From an uncultured Haloferula sp. (GTDB taxonomy: Bacteria; Verrucomicrobiota; Verrucomicrobiae; Verrucomicrobiales; Akkermansiaceae): a DNA stretch of 28,499 bases. The position numbers and the translations under genes are program-made. Of this stretch, positions 15,868 to 24,393 are shown one piece after another; position 1 is the first letter of the stretch; each line of letters begins with the position of its first letter. Under the pieces are notes generated by a model, which was not told where the DNA came from, did no database searches, and was given only the letters and a program-made list of their open reading frames with translations. The stretch is from positions 1 to 28,499 of the forward strand of contig CAMPGU010000019.1 of NCBI GenBank assembly GCA_946885645.1, written 5' to 3'.

Positions 15868-17073
15868 TCAGTTCCCGGAACCCGCCGGGTCGAAGGCGGA
15901 GCGCGCATAACCCGGCTCCGGGGTGACGCGGGGGAGCGAAAGGGGCGCGGCAACCCGCAGCGCCGCGGGCGGCGCGGCAAACGAGTTCGCCGGTGCCGAG
16001 TCCACGTTCAGACGGGTGAAACGGCGGGTGGACCCGGTATTCAGGCGGACGGAGAGAGTGTAGGCATTATCGATCATGACGGTGCTGCCGCTGCCCACCG
16101 CCCCCGCATTGAGCCAAAGGGCGAGGTTGTCGCTCGATTGCGCCTGGTAGATCAGTCCATCCGCGGTTGCAGCGGGGTACTTGGGAATGGTCCAGGTGGC
16201 GGAGCCGTCGCCCGGGGTAATGGGAGGCAGCGAGCTAGGGCCGTGAGGGTCCAAGCCGAGCATGAACTCGATCACATTGGCGATGTCATCCTGGTCATCG
16301 TCCCCCTCCGGCCCGCCCGAAACGCTATTGGTCGAGGCCCATTGCAAATAGCCGGACGGCTGGGGCAGCGGCTCCAGAAGCTCGAATCCGTCCGCGCCCC
16401 CATTGTCCGTGAAGCACAGGTTCCGCTGGAGGAAGTCCAGCCGTTCCGCAGACCCGCCGGAGGAGTTCATGAGGTTGTCCGATGTTTCGTCGAAATGGGG
16501 GAGCGCGAGATTGTGCCCGATTTCGTGGGCGATGACGGAGGCGATCACGTCCCTGCCAGCCGTGAAATCCAGAAGATTGGTGCCGACGTGAACGGCGATT
16601 CCATTGAAATCGAGGAATGCCAGGCCGTTCGCGGTGTTGTCGCTGACTTTCGGAAAGCCGGGAACGATCTCCACGAAGAACATGTTGATCACGTTGCTAT
16701 CGGCGCTTTTCGGGGGACTGCCGGCACCGTCCACGATCTGATTGAGATGATCCCCGGGCCGCGGGGTGGAGGTGTAATTAGCCGGCGTTCCGTCGTAGGC
16801 GAAGTCGTTCTCGTAGTCGTTGAAAGGCAGCCAATCGATCCGGATGCCTACTTGCGCCCAGATCCGGTTGATCTGCCCGATGATATAGGCGGATTCCGCC
16901 GCATCGCCGAGGGTGGTGGCCGTCGTGCCATTTGTTTTCTTTACCCGGATCGGCTGGATTTGGACCCGGTGGCTCAGGGCGAGCGGCTGGGAGACGATCA
17001 CCTCCGCGCTGACCGGCGATGCCGGCGCCCCCATGAGTAACCCGGCGAAGAAGTGCGATTGATTGAGTTTCAA
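15868..17073 (-). CDS. secreted metzincin-like zinc metalloprotease
   Basis: Protein of about 401 aa. The TTG start at 17073 is chosen because it begins a signal peptide ('MKLNQSHFFAGLLMGAPA', cleavage near 'SPVSA'); a longer frame to 17187 lacks one. The catalytic motif is H183-E184-I-G-H187-N-L-A-L-P-H193, the metzincin HExxHxxGxxH pattern except that the usual Gly is Ala190. A Met-turn candidate, M202 in 'DNLMNSS', follows. The C-terminal third holds the linker 'DDDQDDIANVIEFMLGLDP' and a beta-rich tail typical of secreted verrucomicrobial proteins. It presumably cleaves extracellular protein; the substrate is unknown. It lies 72 nt upstream of the glnD start used here, on the same strand, but the pairing is probably incidental. 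Confidence 0.83.
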   Translation of the reverse strand: MKLNQSHFFAGLLMGAPASPVSAEVIVSQPLALSHRVQIQPIRVKKTNGTTATTLGDAAESAYIIGQINRIWAQVGIRIDWLPFNDYENDFAYDGTPANYTSTPRPGDHLNQIVDGAGSPPKSADSNVINMFFVEIVPGFPKVSDNTANGLAFLDFNGIAVHVGTNLLDFTAGRDVIASVIAHEIGHNLALPHFDETSDNLMNSSGGSAERLDFLQRNLCFTDNGGADGFELLEPLPQPSGYLQWASTNSVSGGPEGDDDQDDIANVIEFMLGLDPHGPSSLPPITPGDGSATWTIPKYPAATADGLIYQAQSSDNLALWLNAGAVGSGSTVMIDNAYTLSVRLNTGSTRRFTRLNVDSAPANSFAAPPAALRVAAPLSLPRVTPEPGYARSAFDPAGSGN

Positions 17074-17195
17074 GCCGTCCCTGATACCAGAGCGGCTGCC
17101 CTTTTCAACTTCCGGCTCCGAAAACTTCAGCCCGGGGGGAAATCCCGGGTGTTCGGCAATCGACAAGGACGCCGGGCAGGGGCACAAGGCGCGCC

Positions 17196-17513
17196 ATGAG
17201 GAAAACCTTTCCGCTCACAGGTCAGGATCAAAGCCCGGAACGTCTTGTGGAATCGATCAAATACGAACTCCGCAAGTATCTGAAACGGGAGAAGCGCAAG
17301 CCGCTGCCGGAGGGCGTGGATTTCTGGGACTTCGACTGCAAGGTGGGGCAGGGGGAAGCCGCGCCGGAGCCGAAGCATCCTGGCGATGTAGAGCGGGCGA
17401 TCGAGGATGCCGCGAAGAGTGGATGCGCCTCCGTGTACGTGGAGATCCTGGCGAAGCCGGGCGTCCGGGCGAAGAAGGAGGGTGAGAAAGAGATCTCCCC
17501 AGATCCGGATTGA
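17196..17513 (+). CDS. DUF6172 family protein
   Basis: Small cytoplasmic protein of 105 aa, no signal peptide. It contains the stretch 'IKYELRKYLKREKRKPLPEG' followed by 'VDFWDFDCKVG' and 'SVYVEILAKPG', which I recognise as DUF6172. The N-terminal half is very basic, with Arg/Lys-rich helices, so nucleic-acid or ribosome association is possible; this is a guess. ATG at 17196 has a weak AAGG 6 nt upstream. It diverges from the protease gene across 122 nt that carry a small CCCGGG/CCCGGG hairpin. Confidence 0.82.
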   Translation: MRKTFPLTGQDQSPERLVESIKYELRKYLKREKRKPLPEGVDFWDFDCKVGQGEAAPEPKHPGDVERAIEDAAKSGCASVYVEILAKPGVRAKKEGEKEISPDPD

Positions 17514-17550
17514 CTCCCCGGGTCCGTCCTAACATGGTCCGCCTTATTCC

Positions 17551-17706
17551 ATGACTCCCCGTTCCGCCGTCATTTCCATGCAGCCGTCTTACCTCGGGTA
17601 TGACGGGCTGGAAGTCGCCGTGTGGAATCACACCGCGCTTGTCCGCCCGCTCTTTGCACACCGCAAAGGCTCTACCGCGCGGCGGGATGAAATCGTGATG
17701 GGATAA
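17551..17706 (+). CDS. possible 51-aa small ORF
   Basis: An ATG-to-TAA frame of 51 codons, beginning 'MTPRSAVISMQPSYLGYDGL'. I do not recognise it. It has no Shine-Dalgarno sequence and no transmembrane segment. In its favour, it fills the gap between the DUF6172 gene and a strong terminator 22 nt past its stop, with no other candidate in the space. It could equally be untranslated 3' region. Confidence 0.3.
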   Translation: MTPRSAVISMQPSYLGYDGLEVAVWNHTALVRPLFAHRKGSTARRDEIVMG

Positions 17707-17727
17707 CCGGCTCCCGAAACCTTTTTC

Positions 17728-17763
17728 GCCCCGTCCGCCTCACCGGTGGACGGGGCTTTTTTT
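17728..17763 (+). terminator. strong intrinsic terminator before MFS gene
   Basis: A 9-bp stem, GCCCCGTCC (17728-17736) with GGACGGGGC (17748-17756), then seven T (17757-17763). The loop can extend pairing a little. It ends 9 nt before the MFS ATG. Confidence 0.9.
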
Positions 17764-17772
17764 GTGCCCGAT

Positions 17773-18975
17773 ATGAACACGAAGCCCCTCGACACGACAC
17801 TCTGGCAGGACCTCAGGGCTCTGCCCGGGGAGTACTGGATCCTTTTCAGCGGGACACTCGTGAACCGCTTCGGGCACTTCGTGATCCCGTTTCTGGCGAT
17901 TTACCTCAGGCAGCAAGGTCACGACGTGCGGACGACGGGACTTACGCTCGGGGCATACGGGGCGGGGGCGCTGGTTTCCGGAGTGATCGGAGGCTATCTC
18001 GCCGACCGCATCGGGCGGAAGGCGACGATGCTGGTGTCGTGCGGAGGTGCGGCGGTTTTCATGATGATGCTGTCCCAGGCGCACGGCGTGCCGGCGCTGG
18101 TGGTCACCACCTTCATGACAGGCCTGCTGACGGCGATGTACGGACCCGCCGCAGGCGCGCTGATTGCCGATCTGGTGCCGCCGGAGCTCCGGGTAAGGGC
18201 GTTCTCGTGCCAGCGGCTGGCGATCAATTTCGGCTTCGCGGCCGGGATGGCTACGGCGGGTTTCATGGCCGAGAAATCTTTCTTCGCGCTTTTCGTAGCG
18301 GATGCCGCGACGACGCTGATCCTGGGGCTGACGGTGCTGGTCGGCTTGAAGCGGCGGCCGGTGCTCGCGCGGGAGAACAACGGCTGGGGCCATGCCCTGC
18401 GCCACATGCGGGGGAACGTGCCGTTTCAACTGGCAGTCGGCGCCTCCTTCCTGATCGCCACGGTCTTCTGGCAGATGAGCAGCAGCTACGGGCTGCAAGC
18501 CACCGAGGGAGCGGGGCTGGACGAGCGCGCCTACGGGTTGCTCATGGCCCTGAATGGCGTCCTGATCGTGTTCCTGGAATTGCCGCTGACGAGCTACACA
18601 AAGCGGATTTCGCCGGTGCTGGCGATGGCAGCGGGCTACGCCGTCATCGGCATCGGGATGGGGCTGAATGCCTTCGGTGCCACGTTGCCGCTGCTGGTAG
18701 TCAGCATGGTGGTTTTCACCGCGGGAGAGATGGTCGCGCTGCCGGTGAACAGCGGCTACATGGCGGCACTGGCCCCGGATGAAATGCGCGGCCGCTACCA
18801 AGGGGTCATCTCCATCTCGTGGAGCGTCGCGACGATGGTGGGACCTGCGTTTGGCATCGCGCTCTATCAATATAGCCCGCCGCTGTTGTGGGTCGCCACG
18901 CTGGTGATGTCGCTTGCCGCGGCGGGATTGATGCTGGCGAGCTGGCCGGGGCTGAGGCGGAGGGGAGCGCTGTGA
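17773..18975 (+). CDS. major facilitator superfamily transporter
   Basis: Integral inner-membrane transporter of 400 aa with about 12 hydrophobic segments in two halves. The family motif A is visible in the loop after TM2, 'GGYLADRIGRKA' (residues 73-84), and 'AALAPDEMRGRYQG' lies in the C-terminal half. It resembles the MdtH/YdeE-like drug-efflux type, but the substrate cannot be told. The frame is open upstream to a GTG at 17746, but that start lies inside the terminator stem, so ATG at 17773 is chosen. No Shine-Dalgarno sequence is present and the terminator ends only 9 nt before the ATG, so how this gene is transcribed is unclear. It converges on the next operon with a 9-nt gap. Confidence 0.9.
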   Translation: MNTKPLDTTLWQDLRALPGEYWILFSGTLVNRFGHFVIPFLAIYLRQQGHDVRTTGLTLGAYGAGALVSGVIGGYLADRIGRKATMLVSCGGAAVFMMMLSQAHGVPALVVTTFMTGLLTAMYGPAAGALIADLVPPELRVRAFSCQRLAINFGFAAGMATAGFMAEKSFFALFVADAATTLILGLTVLVGLKRRPVLARENNGWGHALRHMRGNVPFQLAVGASFLIATVFWQMSSSYGLQATEGAGLDERAYGLLMALNGVLIVFLELPLTSYTKRISPVLAMAAGYAVIGIGMGLNAFGATLPLLVVSMVVFTAGEMVALPVNSGYMAALAPDEMRGRYQGVISISWSVATMVGPAFGIALYQYSPPLLWVATLVMSLAAAGLMLASWPGLRRRGAL

Positions 18976-18984
18976 AACGCACCT

Positions 18985-19302
18985 TCACCGCGGCCTGCGG
19001 GCGGCTGCGGTTCGACCGGAGAGGATGGCGAAATTCTCCCGCTCGTGGCGTTTCCGCAGCCTCGCGTTAAGGATCACCTGGAAGACGAGCCCGACGAGAT
19101 ACAGGAAGATGCACAGGGCGGCGAGGGCAGCTCCGATGGCGAGGAATTCCTTGTTCCAGGAAAACCGGGGGCCGAAGACAAGGCAGACCAGAATGACCGC
19201 GCCTGAGAAGACCCAGAGGGCGTTGCGAAGCCCCTTGCGGAGATCCTCGCGAAGGCCGCGGATTTCTTCCGCAAGCTGATGTTGATCGGAGGGATCGCTC
19301 AT
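18985..19302 (-). CDS. small two-TM membrane protein
   Basis: Protein of 105 aa, not recognised. The first 35 residues are charged and probably helical ('LAEEIRGLREDLRKGLRNAL'), followed by two hydrophobic segments (about 38-56 and 62-88) and a basic Arg-rich tail ('RLRKRHERENFAI'). ATG at 19302 is chosen; a longer frame starts at 19344 but would overlap nothing useful. No Shine-Dalgarno sequence is evident. It is the last gene of a minus-strand set with the coiled-coil protein (49-nt gap) and the SBP/OmpA fusion. Confidence 0.68.
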   Translation of the reverse strand: MSDPSDQHQLAEEIRGLREDLRKGLRNALWVFSGAVILVCLVFGPRFSWNKEFLAIGAALAALCIFLYLVGLVFQVILNARLRKRHERENFAILSGRTAAARRPR

Positions 19303-19351
19303 ATCGGATGATGTGTGTATATCAGGTTCGGCCGGAACTTGCAAATTTATC

Positions 19352-20182
19352 TCAGTTTCCGACCTTCAGGGGCGCGGCCGCGGCGAGTTCCTCCGGCACG
19401 TCCGCAGGAGAGGTGTCGAATTCCAGGCCGCGGAGCCAGTCCTTGGTGCGGTCGAGCTGCACGGCCGCCCCGTCGATTTCATGGGAGAGGGCCCCGGCGT
19501 CGCGGCTGGCGAGGTGATCGGCGCGGAAGAGCTTCACCAGTTCCGCGATCCGCTCCTGCTCGGAAAGGGTGAGCGCTTGGCTTTCCTCCGCTCCCTGCCG
19601 TTTTTCGAGGCGGGACCTCAAGGACTCCAACCGCGATCGAATCGACTCCGTTAGACCCGGCTTGCTGCCGGGAGCGATGGCCGACAGCTCTTTCTCCATC
19701 GCGGCGATCTTCCTCGTCAATTCCGCCGGGTCCTCCGTCTCGATGAAGCGTTCGAGCATTTCCCCGGTGTGCAGGAGGCGGAGGTAGGTCCAGGCCAGGT
19801 TCGACAGGCGCTCCGAACGCTGGCGGACGATCTCGGCGTTCAGGCGGGGGTCGCGCTTGAACTCCTCCTGGAGCTCCCCGATCTCTCCGGCCAACAGATC
19901 GTAGCGTTTGCGGGTGGAAGCCCGGAGCGCGTCGTAGATCCGGCGGCGCTGGTAGAGGAAATCGCGGAGCTTGGAGCTATCGTCGCCTTGCTTGCGCGCG
20001 GCCAGCCAGGTCTTGAAAAGCCGCGAGTCCGGCAGATAGATCCAGCCCAGCGCATAGACTGCCGCCCCGGCGACGATGCCGATCCCGCTGAGGCTCGCGA
20101 GGCCGGCACCGAGCGTGAGGAGCCCGAGCCACGCGTGGTGCGGGCTCTTCGCGAAGGCCTTCAATTTCTCGACTCCGGTCAT
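19352..20182 (-). CDS. coiled-coil membrane protein, unknown function
   Basis: Protein of 276 aa, not recognised. One or two hydrophobic segments span residues 18-50 ('AWLGLLTLGAGLASLSGIG', 'AVYALGWIYLP'). Residues 60-235 are rich in Arg, Glu, Leu and Lys with heptad-like spacing ('LRDFLYQRRRIYDALR', 'IRSRLESLRSRLEKR'), so a long cytoplasmic or periplasmic coiled coil is likely. The C-terminus is Ala/Glu-rich. The 73-nt gap after the SBP/OmpA gene suggests one transcript. The set may form an envelope complex; this is inferred from operon structure and topology only. Confidence 0.72.
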   Translation of the reverse strand: MTGVEKLKAFAKSPHHAWLGLLTLGAGLASLSGIGIVAGAAVYALGWIYLPDSRLFKTWLAARKQGDDSSKLRDFLYQRRRIYDALRASTRKRYDLLAGEIGELQEEFKRDPRLNAEIVRQRSERLSNLAWTYLRLLHTGEMLERFIETEDPAELTRKIAAMEKELSAIAPGSKPGLTESIRSRLESLRSRLEKRQGAEESQALTLSEQERIAELVKLFRADHLASRDAGALSHEIDGAAVQLDRTKDWLRGLEFDTSPADVPEELAAAAPLKVGN

Positions 20183-20255
20183 GGGAGAAGTGGAACGGGG
20201 AAAGACGGCATGAGCAACGGGTTTCGGGCGCTGTTCACGTGGCGGCTTCCATCCG

Positions 20256-21953
20256 TCACTCGACGGTGAACCACTGCACCTCCACCCGGCGGTTAAGCTC
20301 GGGTTTCTTTCCTGCGGGTTCCTCCCAGCCCCGGCCCACGATCTCCAAGCGATCCGGGGTGATGGAGGGATATTTTTCGATCAGCCGCTTCTTCACTTCC
20401 TCCGCCCGCTGGTTGGAAAGCTCCAAGGCCTTCAGGGACATCTTGCGAAGGAAAGCTTCGCCCTGCTTGCGGAAAGTTTCCTTTTGGAGGTCGTCCACGT
20501 GGCCGCGGAGCAAGATCATCGAGCCGGGCGAGACACCCAGCAGGTGATTCACGTTTGCGAGGTAGTCGTGGTTCTCCTTCTTTCCCATGTCGAGCTGCGC
20601 GCTGTTCGGCAGGAAATAGAAGCGGATGTCCCGGGTGAGCAGGGGGTCCTGCTCGATGGGCGCTTGATCGCTGGTCTTGATCGGCTGGATGGAGGCGACC
20701 TGGGAGGAAAGGGTGCCCGCTTTTTCGATCGCCTCGAGCGCCTTGGTATCCGCGAAGAAAGACGCGGCGACGGGCGAGGGCTGGAGCTCGGCTCCGTAGG
20801 CGAGATTCGCCGTCTGGAAGACCGAGGCGAAGGACCCGGCGGCGTCGATGGGGCCGCGGAAGAACGCCAGGTTTTCCGGGAGATTGGAGAGATGGACTTT
20901 CGCCAGTTCCTCGCGGGCGTCCTCCACCGTCCACTCGTACTGCTTGAAGGCGTTGGCGATGATCTGGAGGTGGCTTTCGGGATTGGCACGCACCCGGTCG
21001 TTGAAGAGCAGCATCCCCTCCACGATCTTTTCCACGATCTCCGGCTTCGCCTGCGCGAACCCTTTGTTGAAGACCAGGATGTCGGCGATCACCAGCAGGT
21101 TGCGGTTGTCCACGAGCTGGCGCGCGTCGCCACCGGATCCTTCCACGATCTCCGTCGTCTTCGGCGCCCAGGTCACGCAGCCGTCGAGCGTGCGACCGCC
21201 GGATTTCAAATCGGCAAGGAAGGCGTCGCCGGCGTCGAAGGCATCTTCGAGGAAGACGAGGTTGACTGCTTCCGGGTTCCGGGCTTGCTCCGGGCCGTCG
21301 AGCCGCTTCACCGGCAATCCTGCTTCCTGGGCGAGATAGCGGATGAAAAACTCCGCTTCGCTAAAAGGAGCGGTGGCGATGGTTTTGCCCCTGAGGTCGT
21401 TCACGCGCTTGATGTCCTTCCGCACGATGATGCCGTCGGCACCGCGCGACCAAGACACCTGCGCGGGCACCACGCATTGCCACTGGCGGCCGTAATTCGA
21501 GAGCACGTCCACGGTGGTCGCGGTGGCCGCGAATTTACCGTCCTGGAGATCCGCCCAAGAGTCCTCCTCGCTGAGGGTGATCTTCAGCTTGAAGCCGCCG
21601 TTCTTCGCGAACCAGGAGTTCTCGTCGGCTTCCAAGCCGCCGTTTGCGGCGATCAGCCCGGCATAGCCGGCGTATTCCGACAGGTTGATCGCGATGGTGT
21701 TGTCCTGCGGCGTGTAGGGTCGCGGCGAGGGGAGTTGAGGCGCCTTTCCGGGAGCGATGAAGTCGAAAGCGGCGACTTCCCCTCCGTCGCTTCCGCCGTC
21801 CCGCGCTTCCTGCGAAGAGAGATGCGGGGACGGGGTGGTGCGAAGCCGTCCCTCTTTCTTGCCGAGCATCCTCGTCACGGCGAATCCCGCCAGCAGCAGG
21901 ACCACGAGGGTGAACACGATCTTTCCGAGCTTGGTCATGATGGCGTGCAGCAT
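20256..21953 (-). CDS. substrate-binding-protein / OmpA fusion protein
   Basis: Protein of 565 aa. A single membrane anchor (about 9-29) is followed by a Ser/Gly/Asp-rich linker and then by a two-lobed periplasmic binding fold of the nitrate/sulfonate (NMT1-like) type (about 85-390; 'NLSEYAGYAGLIAANGG', 'DLRGKTIATAPFSEAEFFI', 'FLEDAFDAGDAFLADL'). The C-terminal 440-562 is OmpA-like, with 'LLRGHVDD', 'LSNQRAEEVKKRL' and 'RLEIVGRGWEEP...NRRVEVQW', the peptidoglycan-binding fold. No ABC permease or ATPase is nearby, so a classic transporter role is doubtful; ligand sensing coupled to the cell wall is an inference. First gene of a three-gene minus-strand set. ATG at 21953 is used; ATG at 21938 is an alternative. 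Confidence 0.85.
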   Translation of the reverse strand: MLHAIMTKLGKIVFTLVVLLLAGFAVTRMLGKKEGRLRTTPSPHLSSQEARDGGSDGGEVAAFDFIAPGKAPQLPSPRPYTPQDNTIAINLSEYAGYAGLIAANGGLEADENSWFAKNGGFKLKITLSEEDSWADLQDGKFAATATTVDVLSNYGRQWQCVVPAQVSWSRGADGIIVRKDIKRVNDLRGKTIATAPFSEAEFFIRYLAQEAGLPVKRLDGPEQARNPEAVNLVFLEDAFDAGDAFLADLKSGGRTLDGCVTWAPKTTEIVEGSGGDARQLVDNRNLLVIADILVFNKGFAQAKPEIVEKIVEGMLLFNDRVRANPESHLQIIANAFKQYEWTVEDAREELAKVHLSNLPENLAFFRGPIDAAGSFASVFQTANLAYGAELQPSPVAASFFADTKALEAIEKAGTLSSQVASIQPIKTSDQAPIEQDPLLTRDIRFYFLPNSAQLDMGKKENHDYLANVNHLLGVSPGSMILLRGHVDDLQKETFRKQGEAFLRKMSLKALELSNQRAEEVKKRLIEKYPSITPDRLEIVGRGWEEPAGKKPELNRRVEVQWFTVE

Positions 21954-22011
21954 GAACCGGCCCCAGCCCGCGCGGCGATGGGAAAATATGATCTTATGTG
22001 GAAGGACGGAA

Positions 22012-22054
22012 GACCCCCGGGAGCCAAGCTCACGGGGGTCGATCGGGGCTCCCG
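22012..22054. other. overlapping stems with pseudoknot topology
   Basis: Two 8-bp helices interlock: GACCCCCG (22012-22019) with CGGGGGTC (22033-22040), and CGGGAGCC (22018-22025) with GGCTCCCG (22047-22054). The order a-b-a'-b' means they form a pseudoknot or exclude each other; they share 2 nt. They lie 3' of pgi and upstream of the SBP/OmpA gene. No good T-tract follows on the minus strand, so a simple terminator is not certain. Confidence 0.45.
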
Positions 22055-22099
22055 GAGAGCCCCTGCCGCTTCATGCACGCGGGAAGCGTGCGCTATCTC

Positions 22100-23653
22100 T
22101 CAAAGGGAGAAAGTATCCTCCGCCGGGTTGGCACCGATGGAAATCTGCGCCTCGCCGTTGGCGGAGAGGTGGGTCAGGCAGTGATAGACATCTTCCGGAT
22201 CGGCATCCACCTCGAAGGCGATATCCTGGGCCGTCTTTGCCTCGGAGATGAGGCGGCTACGCACGGCTCCCAGCAGATCGAGGAAAACGGCGGCAGCCTT
22301 TTTCCCCGCCTCCACGCCGGGCTGGTGGTAGGCGTTGATATTCACCAGCGATGCATAGAACGACACCGCCCGCTCGAAGAGGGCGATGAGGATGCCGAGG
22401 TGGAAGGGGGTGACCTCCGGGATCGAAATGGTGATCGATTTGCGGCCGGAGTCGTAGAGGGCCCTGCGGGTGCCGCGCAGGAAGCCCTGGAGGTAGTCGG
22501 CGGAGCTGTTGCCGGGCTCGACCTCGATGGAGTCCCCGCTGCGCCCCTTGCGGACTTCGATGAAGGTGGCGAAGAAGTTCGGCACGCCGTCGCGGAGCTG
22601 CTGGACGTAGGCATGCTGGTCGGTGGAACCTTTGTTGCCGTAAACGGCGATGCCCTGGTTCACCTTGTTGCCGTCGAGATCGTGTTCCTTGCCCAAGGAC
22701 TCCATCACGAGCTGCTGGAGGTACTTCGAGAAAAGGACCAGCGAGTCCTTGTAAGGGAGGACGACCATGTCCTTCTCGCCCTTGCCGTTGCCGGCGGCAT
22801 ACCAGGCCAGCGCCAGGCGCATGGAGGCGTTTCCGGCGACATCGGGCTTGCGGGTTTCCGCATCCATGGCGGCGGCCCCGGCGAGGAAGGAGTCGATGTC
22901 GATCCCTTGCAGGGCGGCGGGGACGAGACCCACCGTGGACATCACGGAAGTGCGGCCGCCGACCCAATCCTCCATCGGGAAGCGGGCGATGAAGCCATGC
23001 TCCGTGGCGTATTGATCGAGCTTCGAACCAGTGCCGGTGACGGCCACGGCGTGCTTGCCGAAATCCATCCCTGCGGCGTCGTAGGCCGCTTTCGCCTCGA
23101 TCATGCCGTTACGCGTCTCCGGGGTTCCGCCGGATTTCGAGATCACGACGACAAGGGTATCGGCGAGACCGGTCGCCCCGATGTCGGACAGCACCCGATC
23201 AATGCCCGCGGGATCGGTATTGTCGAAGAAGTGGATGGGCATACGGGCCCCGTGGCCGATGGCTTCGGCCACGAGTTGCGGGCCGAGCGCCGAACCGCCG
23301 ATGCCGATGAGCAGGATGCGCTGGAAGATGCCGCCGCCCGGGGACTTGATCCGGCCCGTGTGAACTTTTTCCGCGAAAGCTTTGAGCTCGGCGAGAGGCT
23401 TGGTGACGGCTTCGGCAAGTTCCTTGGTGGGTGCCAGATCCGGCTTGCGCAGCCAGTAGTGGCCGACCATCCGGCCCTCGTCCGGATTGGCGATCGCGCC
23501 GCTTTCAAGCGCGGCGATATCCGCAAAGGCCTTCTCCACCTTTGGGTTCATCTTCAGGAGGAAGGCGTCATCGAGATCCATCAGGGAGGTATCCAGCGAG
23601 AAGCCGAACTGAGGATAACGAATGAGCGAGGAAGCGTAGGTGGACCAGGACAT
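22100..23653 (-). CDS. pgi: glucose-6-phosphate isomerase
   Basis: Pgi, 517 aa (usual bacterial range about 440-550). It interconverts glucose-6-phosphate and fructose-6-phosphate in the cytoplasm for glycolysis and gluconeogenesis. Two SIS-type domains are visible: '[16 protein letters not shown]' (about 114-129), '[16 protein letters not shown]' (about 170-185), the PGI signature '[15 protein letters not shown]' (about 227-241) and the catalytic His region '[15 protein letters not shown]' (His near 347). A lysine-containing C-terminal helix follows ('[15 protein letters not shown]'). ATG at 23653 is used with no Shine-Dalgarno sequence visible. It stands apart from its neighbours, with 128 nt before the apt gene end and 146 nt to the next operon. 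Confidence 0.96.
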   Translation of the reverse strand: MSWSTYASSLIRYPQFGFSLDTSLMDLDDAFLLKMNPKVEKAFADIAALESGAIANPDEGRMVGHYWLRKPDLAPTKELAEAVTKPLAELKAFAEKVHTGRIKSPGGGIFQRILLIGIGGSALGPQLVAEAIGHGARMPIHFFDNTDPAGIDRVLSDIGATGLADTLVVVISKSGGTPETRNGMIEAKAAYDAAGMDFGKHAVAVTGTGSKLDQYATEHGFIARFPMEDWVGGRTSVMSTVGLVPAALQGIDIDSFLAGAAAMDAETRKPDVAGNASMRLALAWYAAGNGKGEKDMVVLPYKDSLVLFSKYLQQLVMESLGKEHDLDGNKVNQGIAVYGNKGSTDQHAYVQQLRDGVPNFFATFIEVRKGRSGDSIEVEPGNSSADYLQGFLRGTRRALYDSGRKSITISIPEVTPFHLGILIALFERAVSFYASLVNINAYHQPGVEAGKKAAAVFLDLLGAVRSRLISEAKTAQDIAFEVDADPEDVYHCLTHLSANGEAQISIGANPAEDTFSL

Positions 23654-23781
23654 GACTTGGAAAAGACTAAGAACTAGGCACTAATGGCGAAACGGAAGGA
23701 AAGGGTAGCGGATCCGGCTGGCAGGGCAAGTGGCGCGAATGTCACACGGGAGGCTCCGTTTCATAGCGGGTATCAAAGCGG

Positions 23782-24309
23782 CTAATCGAAGACGAGGATC
23801 GATTCCACCCGGTGGCCGGCGAGTTTCCGGCGGCCCCCGAGAAAGCCGAGTTCGATGAGAAAGCTGACGCCCGCAATTTCCGCGCCGAGATCCTCCAGCA
23901 GCTTCAGCGCCGCCCCCGCGGTGCCGCCGGTGGCAAGAAGATCGTCCACCAGCAAAACGGTTTCGCCTGCCGAAACCGCGTCCTCATGGATTTCCACCAC
24001 GGACTCGCCGTATTCCAGCGAATAGGCCACCTGCCGCGTCTTCCACGGCAGCTTGCCTTTTTTCCGTACCGGCACGAATCCCGTGCCCAGACGATCCGCC
24101 ACCGCGGAAGCAAAGATGAAGCCGCGGGCGTCGATGCCGACCACCTTGTCGATTTTCCGCCCGCCGGTGGTCTCGCACAGCAGCGCGATCGCATGGCGAA
24201 AAAGCACCGGATCGCCGAGGATCGGCGTGATGTCCTTGAAAACGATTCCCGGTTGGGGGAAATCCGCGACGTTGCGGATGGCGGAGCGCAAGGAGTCCGG
24301 CGAAGGCAT
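23782..24309 (-). CDS. apt: adenine phosphoribosyltransferase
   Basis: Apt, 175 aa, the family's usual 170-185. It salvages adenine with PRPP to AMP in the cytoplasm. The fold is clear: 'RNVADFPQPGIVFKDITPIL' (12-31), 'VVGIDARGFIFASAVADRLG' (56-75), the PRPP-binding loop 'VLLVDDLLATGGTA' (118-131) and 'GVSFLIELGFLGGRRKL'. ATG at 24309 is chosen; the frame runs to 24345 but the first 12 residues there do not look like Apt. It is on the same strand as the lipoprotein gene upstream, which ends 84 nt before this start. Confidence 0.95.
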   Translation of the reverse strand: MPSPDSLRSAIRNVADFPQPGIVFKDITPILGDPVLFRHAIALLCETTGGRKIDKVVGIDARGFIFASAVADRLGTGFVPVRKKGKLPWKTRQVAYSLEYGESVVEIHEDAVSAGETVLLVDDLLATGGTAGAALKLLEDLGAEIAGVSFLIELGFLGGRRKLAGHRVESILVFD

Positions 24310-24393
24310 GGACGGTTTGCTAAGGCAAGGCGGGGAGCGGGCCAAGCCGGGAATGCGGCCGGGGACCTCCTCCGGATGATTGCCAAGAGGCCT

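Noticed and set aside
13609..17040. A 1143-codon plus-strand open frame opposite glnD and the protease
   Set aside because: Both minus-strand genes under it have clear catalytic motifs. The plus-strand translation is Arg/Glu/Gly-rich without motifs, a common mirror effect of high-GC codon use.
20484..23677. Long plus-strand open frames opposite the SBP/OmpA gene and pgi (566 and 559 codons)
   Set aside because: The minus strand encodes recognisable OmpA and Pgi domains; the opposite frames show no domain and overlap each other in different frames.
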